A DNA stretch of 44,645 nucleotides from CAYSUS01 sp964434165 (GTDB lineage: Bacteria > Planctomycetota > Planctomycetia > Pirellulales > Thermoguttaceae): NCBI GenBank assembly GCA_964434165.1, contig CAYSUS010000058.1, positions 1 to 44,645 on the forward strand, read 5' to 3'. Position numbers and translations under genes: made by a program. Below the pieces are notes generated by a model. It was not told the DNA's origin, made no database searches, and saw only the letters and a program-made list of their open reading frames with translations. Below are positions 8,373 to 16,848 of this stretch, piece after piece; the first letter of the stretch is position 1; each line of letters opens with the position of its first letter.

Positions 8373-8766
8373 AAAGTGGCAGAACCGCCTCCCTCGCCAT
8401 CGGCGACCAGCGAGAGCGCCGATCGACTGAAGACGCCAGCCGCAAGGGCCGCGAAGCCTGTTCTTCCGTGCCCCCTCTGTTGACCGGTGACGAGGAGCGC
8501 CAGTCCGGTACGTCCAAGTGTATCACGCGGCCGCGCCGTGCCAAGGCCGAACGGCGGGATGGCGGAGGAGGGTGCCACGAAACTCGGGCGTACGGCGGCA
8601 CGCAGGGCGGGCTGGGCCTTGGGGTGGACGACCCGCCGTCGCTCGGCTGTGCCGTGCTTTGGGGCACTGCCTTGAACTTGCCGTTGGTCGAGAGGAGGAT
8701 GCGGAGAACCGGCGGGAATCCGTCCCCTGCCGTCGGTCGCCCCAATCAGAACGCCGAGAGATCGTC
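8373..8766. other. intergenic region, 394 bp
   Basis: It lies between the tRNA 5' end and the sulfatase. Overlapping frames are open but show no protein-like features. Only a weak candidate (TTGAAC followed 17 bases later by GAGGAT) could serve the sulfatase. Nothing else was recognised. Confidence 0.4.
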
Positions 8767-10173
8767 ATGCACGCCGCTGGCCGTTTGCTTTCGCCTTGCT
8801 GCTCGGCCGTCGTCCTGGTCCTGGTCGCCGCGGCCGCCCCCGCGGGTCAGGCGGGACCTGAGGGACGGCCGAACATCGTCTTCATCTACACCGACGATCA
8901 GCGCCACGACGCCCTGGGCTGCATCGAGGACCCGTGGGTGAAGACCCCGAACCTCGACCGCCTGGCCGCGCGCGGCGTGCGCTTCGCGCGGGCGTTCGTC
9001 ACGCTGTCGATATGCAGTCCGAGCCGCGCGGCGTGCCTCACGGGACGCTACGGCAGTGCCAATGGGGTAACCACTCTGGGCCGGCCGCTGGCCGAAGGAG
9101 AGAAGACGTTCGCGCATTACCTCGATGAGGCCGGCTACCGCACCGGCTTCGTCGGCAAGTGGCACCTGAAGACCGCGCCTCGCGACTGCGGCTTTCGGTT
9201 CGTCAGCCAGTTTCACTCCAACGGCCCCTTCTATGGCCGCACCGTGATCGAGAAGGGCGAGAAGAAGATCGTGGCCGGGATGATCGACGACTACGTGGCC
9301 CGGCGGTCGATCGACTTCATCGAAGCGGCGGCCGCCGATGGGGCTCCGTTCGTGCTGTGGATGTGCACCCAGCTTCCGCATATGAACCATCAGTTCGACT
9401 GGAACGTGCGCGGAGAGACGCTCAACCTCTACGACGCCGCCTCGATGCCCGTGCCGGCCACGTGGGACGACGATTTGGCCGACAAGCCGCCCTACCTCGG
9501 GACGGCGAGGAATCGCCAGCAGGCCCTCAAGTACGGTTACGATCGGCCCGAGGCGATCCGCCGACACATGCTGCGCTACGCGGCCGCCGTGACCGAGGTC
9601 GATGCGTCCATCGGACGTGTGCTCGACGCGATCCACCGCAGGGGCTTGGAGAAGACCACGTGGGTCTTAATGGCCGGCGACAACGGGTGGTTTCTCGGCG
9701 AGCACGGGCTGACGAGCAAGGTGCTGCCGTACGAGGAGTCGATGCGCATCCCGATGATCGTGGCGGGCCCCGGCGTTGCGCCCCGCGTCGATCGCCATCT
9801 GGTTCTGAACATCGACCTGGCGGCGACGATCGTCGATCTTGCCGGCAGGCCGGTGCCCGACCACTGGCATGGCCGAAGCCTGGCGCCGCTGGTGGCCGGC
9901 GAGGAGGTGGCGTGGCGCGAGAGTGTCTACTACGAGGCGCCGACGCCGTCGCTGGGCAGCCGGCCGCTGGCTGCGGTGCGCACGGCCAGGTGGAAGTACA
10001 TCCAGACCTGCGAGCCCGGCCGCGGCAAGGTCGCTTTCCGCGAGCTGTACGATCTGGAAAGCGACCCACAAGAGACGAAGAACCTCGCCGCGGTCGAAGG
10101 CCACCAACCAGAAGTCAAGAGGCTTGCCGCGGAGCTTCGCCGGCTGCGGGATTCGGTGGAGGAGGAGCGGTAG
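8767..10173 (+). CDS. secreted sulfatase (Cys-type, formylglycine-dependent)
   Basis: 468 aa. The ATG at 8767 follows GAGAG and begins a signal peptide (to about residue 29); upstream in-frame codons lack it. The sulfatase fold opens with PNIVFIYTDDQRHDALG, whose DD pair is a metal ligand. The formylglycine signature is C83-S-P-S-R followed by AACLTGR, so C83 should be converted to formylglycine by a maturase not seen here. Later hallmarks are GFVGKWHLK, the MAGDNGWFLGEHGL metal block, and the C-terminal LYDLESDPQETKNLA. It most resembles choline-sulfatase/iduronate-sulfatase-type members, which hydrolyse sulfate esters on carbohydrates, but the substrate cannot be set from sequence alone. 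The MocA-type oxidoreductase follows 136 bases downstream on the same strand, with its own promoter candidate. Confidence 0.93.
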   Translation: MHAAGRLLSPCCSAVVLVLVAAAAPAGQAGPEGRPNIVFIYTDDQRHDALGCIEDPWVKTPNLDRLAARGVRFARAFVTLSICSPSRAACLTGRYGSANGVTTLGRPLAEGEKTFAHYLDEAGYRTGFVGKWHLKTAPRDCGFRFVSQFHSNGPFYGRTVIEKGEKKIVAGMIDDYVARRSIDFIEAAAADGAPFVLWMCTQLPHMNHQFDWNVRGETLNLYDAASMPVPATWDDDLADKPPYLGTARNRQQALKYGYDRPEAIRRHMLRYAAAVTEVDASIGRVLDAIHRRGLEKTTWVLMAGDNGWFLGEHGLTSKVLPYEESMRIPMIVAGPGVAPRVDRHLVLNIDLAATIVDLAGRPVPDHWHGRSLAPLVAGEEVAWRESVYYEAPTPSLGSRPLAAVRTARWKYIQTCEPGRGKVAFRELYDLESDPQETKNLAAVEGHQPEVKRLAAELRRLRDSVEEER

Positions 10174-10218
10174 TTCGAGGCGTGCGGCGCCTTCCGCCGA
10201 TGGCCCCTTCCCCGCCCG

Positions 10219-10247
10219 TTGCGGCCCGCCGCGCCCGGGAATATGAT
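10219..10247 (+). promoter_or_regulatory. candidate promoter for MocA-type oxidoreductase
   Basis: TTGCGG (10219-10224), a 17-bp spacer and TATGAT (10242-10247), 62 bases before the ATG. Confidence 0.6.
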
Positions 10248-10309
10248 GGACCGCACTTCCGCCCACGACCCTCCCGCACCAACCGCGCTTGTCGCCAAGG
10301 AGTCTTGCC

Positions 10310-11635
10310 ATGCGCCAGACTGAGAAGAATCACGCCGCTCCGAGCGCCTCCCGGCGCGCGTTCCTGAAGACCTCCTCGGCCGCCGCCGGGGCCGCGATCC
10401 TCAGCAGCCTGGCCGTCCCCCGCGGCGCGCACGCGGCGGGCAGCGACGTGCTCAGAGTCGGGCTGATCGGTTGCGGCGGCCGGGGCACGGGGGCGGCCGT
10501 CAACGCCATGAACGCCGACCCCAACGCCAAGATCGTCGCCCTGGCGGACGCGTTCGAGGATCGTGTCCAGAATTGCCGCACGAACCTGATCAAGCAGAAG
10601 CCAGCCCAGGTCGCCATCGGCGACGATCACCTGTTCGTGGGATTCGACGCCTACCGGCAGCTCATCGACAGCGGGGTGGACGTGGTGCTCCTCTGCGCAA
10701 CGCCTCACTTCCGGCCGCGGCACCTCAAGGCATGCGTGGACGCGGGCAAGCACGTGTTTTGCGAGAAGCCGGTGGCCGTGGACGCCCCGGGCTACCGCTC
10801 CGTAGTGGCCTCGTGCGAAGCGGCCAAGGAGAAGGGCCTGAACATCGTCTCCGGGCTCTGCTGGCGGTATCACCCGGCGGTGACCGAGACGATGAAGCGG
10901 GTCCTCGACGGTGCGATCGGCGACATCGTGGCCGTCCAGGAGACCTATCTGACCGGGGCCTTGTGGTTCCGCGACCGGCAGGAGGACCAGAGCGAAATGG
11001 CCTACCAGATGCGCAACTGGTACAACTTCCACTGGCTGTCGGGCGATCACAACGTGGAGCAGCACGTGCACAGCCTGGACAAGGGCTCCTGGGCGATGGG
11101 CGACGAGCCGCCGGTCCGCGCCTGGGGCCTCGGCGGGCGCCAGGCGCGCGATCGCACGCCGCATTTCGGCAACATCTTCGACCATCATGCCGTCGTGTAC
11201 GAGTACGAAAGCGGTGCGCGGATATTCGCCTACTGCCGCCAGCAGAAGGGGGCTTGGCGCGACGTTTCCGATCACATCTTCGGCACCAAGGGGAGCTGCA
11301 TCGTGCTGCCGCGGTACCGCATCGAGGGCGCGAGCGCATGGAAGTACGACGGTCCCAACGCCAACATGTACGACGAGGAGCACAAGGCCCTGTTCTCGGC
11401 CATCCGCGGGAACAAAACGATCAACAACGGCCATTACATGGCCACGAGCACGATGCTCGCCATCCTGGGGCGCATGGTGACGTACACGGGGCAGACGATC
11501 ACCTGGGAGAAGGCGATCAACTCGCAGGAGGCCCTGGTGCCCAGCGAGTACAGCTTCGAGGGCACTCCGCCGGTCATGCCCGGCGAGGACGGCAAGTACC
11601 CAATGGCGACGCCGGGCGTGACGACGATCGGATAA
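10310..11635 (+). CDS. Tat-exported GFO/IDH/MocA family oxidoreductase
   Basis: 441 aa. The ATG at 10310 has AAGGAG eight bases upstream; the in-frame TTG at 10289 is less likely. The N-terminus is a twin-arginine signal (SRRAFLKTSS plus an Ala-rich core, cut near AHA-AG). The mature protein starts with the Rossmann motif RVGLIGCGGRGTGA and contains the family's CEKPVAVDAPGYRSVV block, where the EKP lysine is the usual catalytic/cofactor residue. It continues with the GDIVAVQETY and EQHVHSLDK segments of the C-terminal alpha/beta domain. Members use NAD(P) to oxidise or epimerise sugars and inositols. Planctomycete versions are often periplasmic and numerous, with tightly bound cofactor presumed. 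Neighbouring sulfatase fits a carbohydrate role. It is convergent with the HTH gene, with a hairpin between. Confidence 0.92.
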   Translation: MRQTEKNHAAPSASRRAFLKTSSAAAGAAILSSLAVPRGAHAAGSDVLRVGLIGCGGRGTGAAVNAMNADPNAKIVALADAFEDRVQNCRTNLIKQKPAQVAIGDDHLFVGFDAYRQLIDSGVDVVLLCATPHFRPRHLKACVDAGKHVFCEKPVAVDAPGYRSVVASCEAAKEKGLNIVSGLCWRYHPAVTETMKRVLDGAIGDIVAVQETYLTGALWFRDRQEDQSEMAYQMRNWYNFHWLSGDHNVEQHVHSLDKGSWAMGDEPPVRAWGLGGRQARDRTPHFGNIFDHHAVVYEYESGARIFAYCRQQKGAWRDVSDHIFGTKGSCIVLPRYRIEGASAWKYDGPNANMYDEEHKALFSAIRGNKTINNGHYMATSTMLAILGRMVTYTGQTITWEKAINSQEALVPSEYSFEGTPPVMPGEDGKYPMATPGVTTIG

Positions 11636-11664
11636 GACGCAAGGTTCCAGGCTTCCGAAGTATG

Positions 11665-11683
11665 CGAGACTCCGAAAGTCTCG
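11665..11683. terminator. hairpin between convergent genes
   Basis: CGAGACT and AGTCTCG form a perfect 7-bp stem with a 5-nt loop, between genes ending at 11635 (+) and 11690 (-). It could serve both strands. Confidence 0.5.
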
Positions 11684-11689
11684 TTCCTC

Positions 11690-12922
11690 CTACTGCCACT
11701 GGCCGAGGTGGCGCCTGATCACGGCGTCGGGGATGCGGATCACGCGCGATTCGCACTTCACCGAATCCTGCCGCGGGTTGGGCGGGGGCGGAGAGCCGAA
11801 CGTGAACTCGATCACGTAGAGCCCGAGCACGATCTGCCTGGAAGTGAACTGCGGCTCCCCCAGGCCCGACACGATGTGGTCCAGCTCCTCGGTCAGGCAG
11901 TTGGTGGCGCGGCTGCTGAATCCGCCGCAGGCCACTTCGAGACGCGCCAGCCGCGGGTAGAACGCGTAGAACAGGAACGCCGCGTCGCTGGCGTCTTCGT
12001 TCCAGGGAACGCACTTCCAGCGGTTTCGCTCCGCCTGGTAGTAGACGCCCGGCTCGGGAGCCGGCGTGTCGGCGGCGATGTGCAGCCCCCCGCAGAACGA
12101 GGGCGGCTTGGGGTCCGTGTCGCGGTAGCGGAAGAAGATTGGCCCGCGCCGCTGGCCGGCCTTGGCACCGTTGTCCTGGCTGTCGAAAGGCGCCGCACTG
12201 AACGCGTGGGCAAGCATCAATTCGACGACCGGGTTGACCTTGACGCTGCCCAGTGCAACCAGGGCCGCGCCGCGAATGGCGTCGTCCGCGGCGGCTTGGG
12301 CGGGCAGCGCGACCACGGGATCGTTCGTGCCCCCCTCGTAAAGCTCGGAGGCGCGGCGCACGATCTCTTTCCAGTAGTCCCCGGGGTCCTGCGCGTCGGT
12401 GTCGCGGTGAGGTGCCGGTACCAGATGGAACCGCGGCAGGCGCTGGTAGCGGGGCGACCCGGGGGACTCGCCCGAGGGTGCCTGCCCGGACGGGACCTCG
12501 CGCCCCGCGCCGCCGCCCGGCCCTGTCTCGCGCCCGGCGCCCAGGCTGGAGATCTTCGAGAGCAGGACGCCCTGAAGGTGAGAGTCCGTGGCCATCACGT
12601 GGTCGGTTCCCTGCCACTCCTCGGAGATGCGGTAGCCGAGGCAGAAGTCGAGGCGCTCGCATTCAGCGAGCATCTCCCAGAAACGCTCCGGGTCGCGACC
12701 GAGCAGGGCCCCCGGAAGGATCTGCGGATCGACGCCGTGGAAGCGGATCAGGTAGTCGCTGATTTTGGCCAGGGCCTCGATGGAGACGTACTTCACGGTG
12801 TTGTTGAGCATTCCCGCCACCGTGTGGCGCTCAATCCCCGTCTCCTTTTCGATCTCCGCGATCAGGCCACGCCGATAGAGGTCACGCTGAAGCAACTGCG
12901 CGAGCCGGATGGATATCTTCAT
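11690..12922 (-). CDS. HTH (XRE-like) protein with large unknown C-terminal domain
   Basis: 410 aa. The ATG at 12922 sits downstream of a G-rich GGGGG; a GTG 39 bases earlier is possible but less likely. Residues about 5-60 look like a lambda-repressor/XRE-type helix-turn-helix (IRLAQLLQRDLYRRGLIAEI, then GIERHTVAGMLNNTVKYVSI, ALAKISDYLI). They are followed by a short conserved region (DPERFWEMLAECERLDFCLGYR). Residues about 125-160 are a Gly/Pro/Ser-rich linker. The C-terminal ~240 residues contain aromatic-rich blocks (PIFFRYRDTDPKPPSFCGG, DAAFLFYAFYPRLARLEVACGG) I cannot assign. No signal peptide or membrane segment is seen, so it is likely a cytoplasmic DNA-binding protein with a ligand or partner domain. 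It lies downstream of dnaA on the same strand (191-bp gap) and has its own TATAAT. Confidence 0.78.
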   Translation of the reverse strand: MKISIRLAQLLQRDLYRRGLIAEIEKETGIERHTVAGMLNNTVKYVSIEALAKISDYLIRFHGVDPQILPGALLGRDPERFWEMLAECERLDFCLGYRISEEWQGTDHVMATDSHLQGVLLSKISSLGAGRETGPGGGAGREVPSGQAPSGESPGSPRYQRLPRFHLVPAPHRDTDAQDPGDYWKEIVRRASELYEGGTNDPVVALPAQAAADDAIRGAALVALGSVKVNPVVELMLAHAFSAAPFDSQDNGAKAGQRRGPIFFRYRDTDPKPPSFCGGLHIAADTPAPEPGVYYQAERNRWKCVPWNEDASDAAFLFYAFYPRLARLEVACGGFSSRATNCLTEELDHIVSGLGEPQFTSRQIVLGLYVIEFTFGSPPPPNPRQDSVKCESRVIRIPDAVIRRHLGQWQ

Positions 12923-12972
12923 GGATCGGCCCCCAGCAAAAACCTTGCTTCCCTTGTCCACCCGAAGAGGGC

Positions 12973-12978
12973 ATTATA
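12973..12978 (-). promoter_or_regulatory. -10 element of HTH gene
   Basis: A perfect TATAAT on the minus strand, 50 bases upstream of the ATG at 12922. No convincing -35 is found at 16-18 bp, so an activator may be needed. Confidence 0.4.
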
Positions 12979-13113
12979 CCCGATTCGGCCTTCGACGGGA
13001 TGAGCGCGTCCGCGGAAGCCCTGCCGGCGATGCACAGACCTCCTGGGGGCCCCGCCTGCAAGGAGCGGGGCGATGGCGCCAGCCGCGCGCGGGGCGGACC
13101 CCCCGGGACCGGC

Positions 13114-14562
13114 TCACCCGGCGCGAAGCTCGTGTTCGATCCGCTTGATCGTGTCGCCGAGACTCCATGCCCGATCGGCGACCTCGATGGTCTGTCCCTC
13201 GGCGAGCCACTGTTCCACGCGTTTCTGCGCGGAGATGACGGTGCTGTGGCTGCGGCGCCCGAAGAACTGTCCGATCTCGCTCAGGGCGGCACGGGTGTGT
13301 TTCCGCGCTAGCCACATGGCCAGCATGCGGGGATAGCTCACGCCGCGGCTCTTGCCGGCCCCGACCAGACTCGCCAGCTCGACATGGAAGACGTCGCACA
13401 CGGCCTTCTGTATATCGGCCAGACGGACCACGCGGTCGGTGCTGCGGATCATGTCCGCCAGGGTCTCCCGGGCCAGCTCCAGGGTAATCGGCCGGCTCGA
13501 CGCTCGACTCGCCGCCTGCAACCGGCACACGGCGCCGGAGAGGGCCCGCGCGTGGCTGCGGAACTGGGCGGCGATGAATCGCTGGACTTCCTCGGGCAGG
13601 CGCAGCCCGACGCGCCCGGCCATCTGGGCGACGATTCCGACCCGGGTCTCGTACTCCGGCGGGTCGATTCGGCAGACCATCCCGCTCTCCAGCCTGGTGA
13701 TCAGGTCGCCGCCCAGGTCCCTCAACTCGTTCGGAGGGCGATCCGCGGCAAAGGCGAGCTGCCGTCCCTCGCGCATGAGGGTGTCGATCGTGTAGAGCAG
13801 TTCAATCTGCGTCGCGCGCTTGCCGCTGAAGAACTGGAGATCGTCAACGATCAACAGGTCCACGCCGCGGTACTTGCGGCGGAAGCTGGGCATGCCGCTG
13901 CCGCGGAGGGCCTCGAGGAAGTAGGTGGTGAACTGCTCCGCGGAGAGAAACACGGCCGATCGTCGCTGGCCGCTTCGACGTCCGAGGACCCACATCGCCT
14001 CGAGCAGGTGCGTCTTCCCGACGCCGGTGGGCCCATGAAGCAATAGAGGGGAAAGCTCGCCCGGCCGCTTCGCCGCCAGCTCCGCCGAGGTCCGCGCAAG
14101 GCGGTTGGAGTCGCCGACGACGAACGTCGCGAAGTCGGCGAAGCGCCGTCGGGCCGGCTTGGCGGGGCGCGTGTCCGCGCCGTTCGAGCCGGGCGCGCTG
14201 CGCTGGTGCCCATCGCCCCCGGAGAGCGCGTGGGACCCGTTGGCCGGTTCGCTGCGCCGGCACCCGTCGCCTGAAGTCGAATCCACGCGGAACGCTACGG
14301 AAGGCCGCGCGCCGGTGACTTCCTCGCAAGCCGTCTCGATCTCACGTCGGAAGTTGGCGCGGATCCATTCCTTGAAGAACGGGCTGGGCACGGTCACGGT
14401 CAGCGAGGCGCCGTCGAGGTGGATCTGAGTCCCCGACCCGAACCATAGATCGTAGCGGCTCTTGCCAACCTTGTCGGCCAGCGCGGATCGCACCGCCAAC
14501 ACGACTTCCGTATCGTCCCTGGTCACTTCCTGGCCGTCCCCGGCGCGCGGCCTCTCCGCCAT
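13114..14562 (-). CDS. dnaA: chromosomal replication initiator DnaA
   Basis: 482 aa. I chose the ATG at 14562, since conserved sequence begins about 15 residues later; the frame extends upstream to 14631 without conserved content. Domain I is residues about 15-85 (YDLWFGSGTQIHLD, PFFKEWIRANF). Domain II is a long polar linker (about 95-140). The AAA+ domain III has Walker A GPTGVGKT (177-184), Walker B LLIVDD (236-241) and a sensor region ITRLESGM. Domain IV near the C-terminus has the DNA-binding signature KSRGVSYPRMLAMWLARKHT ... FGRRSHSTVI, which matches planctomycete DnaA (a variant of the usual GGRDHTTV). DnaA binds ATP and oriC DnaA boxes to unwind the origin. No dnaN, recF or gyrB is adjacent and I saw no clear TTATCCACA box nearby, so origin proximity is not shown. 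A near-consensus promoter lies upstream. Confidence 0.95.
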   Translation of the reverse strand: MAERPRAGDGQEVTRDDTEVVLAVRSALADKVGKSRYDLWFGSGTQIHLDGASLTVTVPSPFFKEWIRANFRREIETACEEVTGARPSVAFRVDSTSGDGCRRSEPANGSHALSGGDGHQRSAPGSNGADTRPAKPARRRFADFATFVVGDSNRLARTSAELAAKRPGELSPLLLHGPTGVGKTHLLEAMWVLGRRSGQRRSAVFLSAEQFTTYFLEALRGSGMPSFRRKYRGVDLLIVDDLQFFSGKRATQIELLYTIDTLMREGRQLAFAADRPPNELRDLGGDLITRLESGMVCRIDPPEYETRVGIVAQMAGRVGLRLPEEVQRFIAAQFRSHARALSGAVCRLQAASRASSRPITLELARETLADMIRSTDRVVRLADIQKAVCDVFHVELASLVGAGKSRGVSYPRMLAMWLARKHTRAALSEIGQFFGRRSHSTVISAQKRVEQWLAEGQTIEVADRAWSLGDTIKRIEHELRAG

Positions 14563-14950
14563 TCCACATTCGTGGCGCCTCGATAGTATTCCCCCGCAAC
14601 ACGAACGCGGTAGCGGAAAGGCAGCCGCCATCTTCGACGGCTTGATGCCGTCTTGGTCCGTCTGCTTGTGTCACCCGAGACGTGATTGTAGCCGTGCTAG
14701 CTTCGCTGTCAAACCGGCGCGCGGCCCCATGACGAAGAATCGCAAGCCCCATCCGACGGGGTTGCCGGAATCGTCGGAAAAAGGCGCCCGCCCTCCGCGC
14801 CCCCCGGCACCGCGCGCCTTCGCCAAGGGCAACTTGGGCCGTGGAAAACCTGTTCGCTTGCCAGCGGCCAGCGGCCCCGGTTGCGTTGGCAGACGGGACG
14901 CAAGTCCCAGCGGCCAAGCCAGATTCCGTTCTCGCACCGCGCTTGCATCA
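14563..14950. other. intergenic region upstream of dnaA, 388 bp
   Basis: It holds the dnaA promoter (14685-14712). The remaining sequence up to the GNAT gene has no recognised RNA, repeat or DnaA-box cluster. Confidence 0.5.
14685..14712 (-). promoter_or_regulatory. near-consensus promoter of dnaA
   Basis: On the minus strand TTGACA (14707-14712), a 16-bp spacer and TACAAT (14685-14690). The -10 lies about 120 bases upstream of the chosen ATG, leaving a leader of roughly 115 nt. Confidence 0.75.
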
Positions 14951-15925
14951 TCAATGCCTTTTCGACTGGCCCGGGAAGACCCGCACGTACACCTTGCGGC
15001 GGTCCCAGACTCGAAACCCTGCTGCGGCGTACATCCGTACCGCCGGCTCGTTGGTCGCGTCCACGGCGAGCACCATGCGTAGGCGACCGGCCTGGCGCGT
15101 AAGCCACTGCGCGTACCGCACGATCTCGATCCCCCAACCGCTTCCCCGAGCGGAAGGGATCAAACCCATATAGACAAGCTCCCAGTTTCCATGATCGGGA
15201 TGGTCGGTCAGAAGCAGACAGCCGACGTCCTGCCTCTGATGGCGGACGATCAACCAGCGGCCCGGGTCGAACTGACCGGTCGCGCGGTAGCCTTCGAGGA
15301 CATCATCGATCTCGCGCACGTCGTTCATCTGAGGGCAGTCCAGCGTCCGGTCATACGTCGCCTGGACGATGGCCGCAAGCCGTGCGTGGCTCGCCGCCGT
15401 GTACGGCTCGAACTCCAGCGGAGATCGCGGCGGCGCGTCAGGAAACCCGTCCGTCAAGGCTGCCAGATAGAGCAACTCCGCAAGCGGGGCAAAGCCGGCG
15501 GCCCGGAGCAGTCGATCATCATCGTCGTCCGCCCACTTCAGAAGCGCGGTCGCCACACGGGTCCCTACCGAAGCGAGCGCGTCGCAGGCCGTGGCCATCA
15601 AGCGGTTCGCCACCGCGGGCGGCTCGTCCGGGAGCGCCCTGGCGGGCCAGACCATGGCCGTCTTGCCAGGCATGACCTGAGAGAACTGGGCTCCCACGAT
15701 CCGCGTGCCCCGATACGCGGCCAGGAGGCCCCCCAGGGCCACGCGACCGCTGCGACCATGCGTCAGAAGCGTATGAACCTGCTGAAGACGCTCGTCCGGC
15801 GGAAGATCGCGAAACGCAACGGTCAAGGCGTCCAAGGTCTCATCCGCCCGCGCCGCACGAATCTCCGGTGGTCTCCTCGATGAAGTCATCGTCGCAAGAT
15901 AGCGGATTTCGCCGGACGAGGTCAC
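14951..15925 (-). CDS. GNAT family N-acetyltransferase, probable tandem GNAT
   Basis: 324 aa from a GTG at 15925. An ATG at 15889 (312 aa) is equally possible because neither has a strong ribosome-binding site; conservation begins soon after the ATG. The C-terminal half is a clear GNAT fold: beta strand ELVYMGLIPSARGSGWG, where RGSGWG is the acetyl-CoA pyrophosphate loop, then AVDATNEPAVRMYAAAGF, the usual beta-alpha end. The N-terminal half (RAARADETLDALTVAFRDL, later RLLRAAGF) looks like a degenerate second GNAT copy. Substrate is unknown; such double-GNAT proteins acetylate small molecules or peptides. It is transcribed divergently from the PDZ gene, with starts about 75 bp apart. Confidence 0.85.
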   Translation of the reverse strand: MTSSGEIRYLATMTSSRRPPEIRAARADETLDALTVAFRDLPPDERLQQVHTLLTHGRSGRVALGGLLAAYRGTRIVGAQFSQVMPGKTAMVWPARALPDEPPAVANRLMATACDALASVGTRVATALLKWADDDDDRLLRAAGFAPLAELLYLAALTDGFPDAPPRSPLEFEPYTAASHARLAAIVQATYDRTLDCPQMNDVREIDDVLEGYRATGQFDPGRWLIVRHQRQDVGCLLLTDHPDHGNWELVYMGLIPSARGSGWGIEIVRYAQWLTRQAGRLRMVLAVDATNEPAVRMYAAAGFRVWDRRKVYVRVFPGQSKRH

Positions 15926-15946
15926 CCCGTCGTCGCACGGGTCCGC

Positions 15947-15952
15947 TATAAT
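15947..15952 (+). promoter_or_regulatory. -10 element for PDZ gene
   Basis: A perfect TATAAT 47 bases upstream of the ATG at 16000. No good -35 is found. Its reverse complement could also contribute to divergent transcription. Confidence 0.4.
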
Positions 15953-15999
15953 CGGATGGGGGAGCTCGACGGCCTGGCGGCCGAAGCAAGGAGAAATCC

Positions 16000-16734
16000 A
16001 TGAACCTCACACGGGCCCGGACATGGGGACGGACCGCTCTGGCGCTCTGCTTGTTCACCGCAGGCGTGACGCCGGCGAAGCCCGCGCTTGCCCAGTCGGC
16101 GCTGGAACGCCTGGAGCGGCGGATTCGCCAACAGCAAGGGCAGCCCGCCCCGTTACTGCCCGACACGGGGCCAGCCGCATCCAAGAGGCAGCCTGGGTAC
16201 CTCGGCATTGTGGCCGACGACACCAAGGACCGGGGCCAGGGGGTGCGGATTCTCGAGGTTCGACCGGGGAGCCCCGCGGACAAGGCGGGCCTTGAGCCCG
16301 ACGACCTGATCGTGGGACTGGCCGAGATGCGATTGACCCGCATGTCGGATATGGCGGCGATCCTTCAGCAAGTGCCGGTCGGAGGCCGGGTGACGTTTGA
16401 AGTGCTCCGCGACGGCAACAAGCAGCGGATCGAAGCGGTCCTGTCGGCCCCGCCGCCGAGCAGCCCCCAGTTGCCCCCGCCGCCCGAGTCTTCCGCACCG
16501 GTTGCGCGGCCGCCAGGAGGCGCCGGGGCGGCCCTGCCGGGCGAGCTGCCCGTCCCCGGCGCGGGCCCTCCGCAATCCGACGAAGACGATGGTCCGGCGC
16601 GGTCCAACCCCGAGAAAGCCCCGGCCGGCGCGCGGGTCGAGGAGCTCGAGCGACGCGTTGCCGAGCTCGAGCGGCGAATCGCCGACCTGGAGGCCACGCT
16701 TCGCGACCTGCTGCGCGGCGACGAGAAGAAGTAG
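16000..16734 (+). CDS. secreted PDZ-domain protein with C-terminal coiled coil
   Basis: 244 aa. The ATG at 16000 follows AAGGAG. The signal peptide runs to ALAQ (about residue 32). Residues about 66-150 form a PDZ domain: the carboxylate-loop-like GYLGI, then VRILEVRPGSPADKAGLEPDDLIVGL and a VPVGGRVTFEVLRDG strand pair. A Pro/Gly-rich linker (about 150-210) leads to a heptad-patterned coiled coil (VEELERRVAELERRIADLEATLRDLL). There is no protease domain, so it is not a HtrA-type enzyme; it may be an extracytoplasmic adaptor that binds protein C-termini and oligomerises through the coiled coil. A hairpin follows the gene. Confidence 0.88.
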   Translation: MNLTRARTWGRTALALCLFTAGVTPAKPALAQSALERLERRIRQQQGQPAPLLPDTGPAASKRQPGYLGIVADDTKDRGQGVRILEVRPGSPADKAGLEPDDLIVGLAEMRLTRMSDMAAILQQVPVGGRVTFEVLRDGNKQRIEAVLSAPPPSSPQLPPPPESSAPVARPPGGAGAALPGELPVPGAGPPQSDEDDGPARSNPEKAPAGARVEELERRVAELERRIADLEATLRDLLRGDEKK

Positions 16735-16780
16735 CGGGCGGGCTGGGCGCGGGCTTCGCCAAATCGCCTTGGGTCATTGC

Positions 16781-16826
16781 GGGAAGAGGGGGTCAGCTTG
16801 GGCAAAAAGTCCCTGCCCCTTTTCCC
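16781..16826. terminator. bidirectional hairpin terminator
   Basis: An 11-bp stem (16781-16791 with 16816-16826, one G-U pair), loop of 24 nt, ending in a run CCCCTTTTCCC. It lies between convergent genes ending at 16734 (+) and 16849 (-). Confidence 0.6.
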
Positions 16827-16848
16827 TCCCGGGATCGTGCAAGGCGAA

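Noticed and set aside
8214..8483. Open frames on the plus strand encoding GFEPAT...RCSVQLSYG
   Set aside because: They are translations antisense to the tRNA-Arg, a well-known false-gene pattern.
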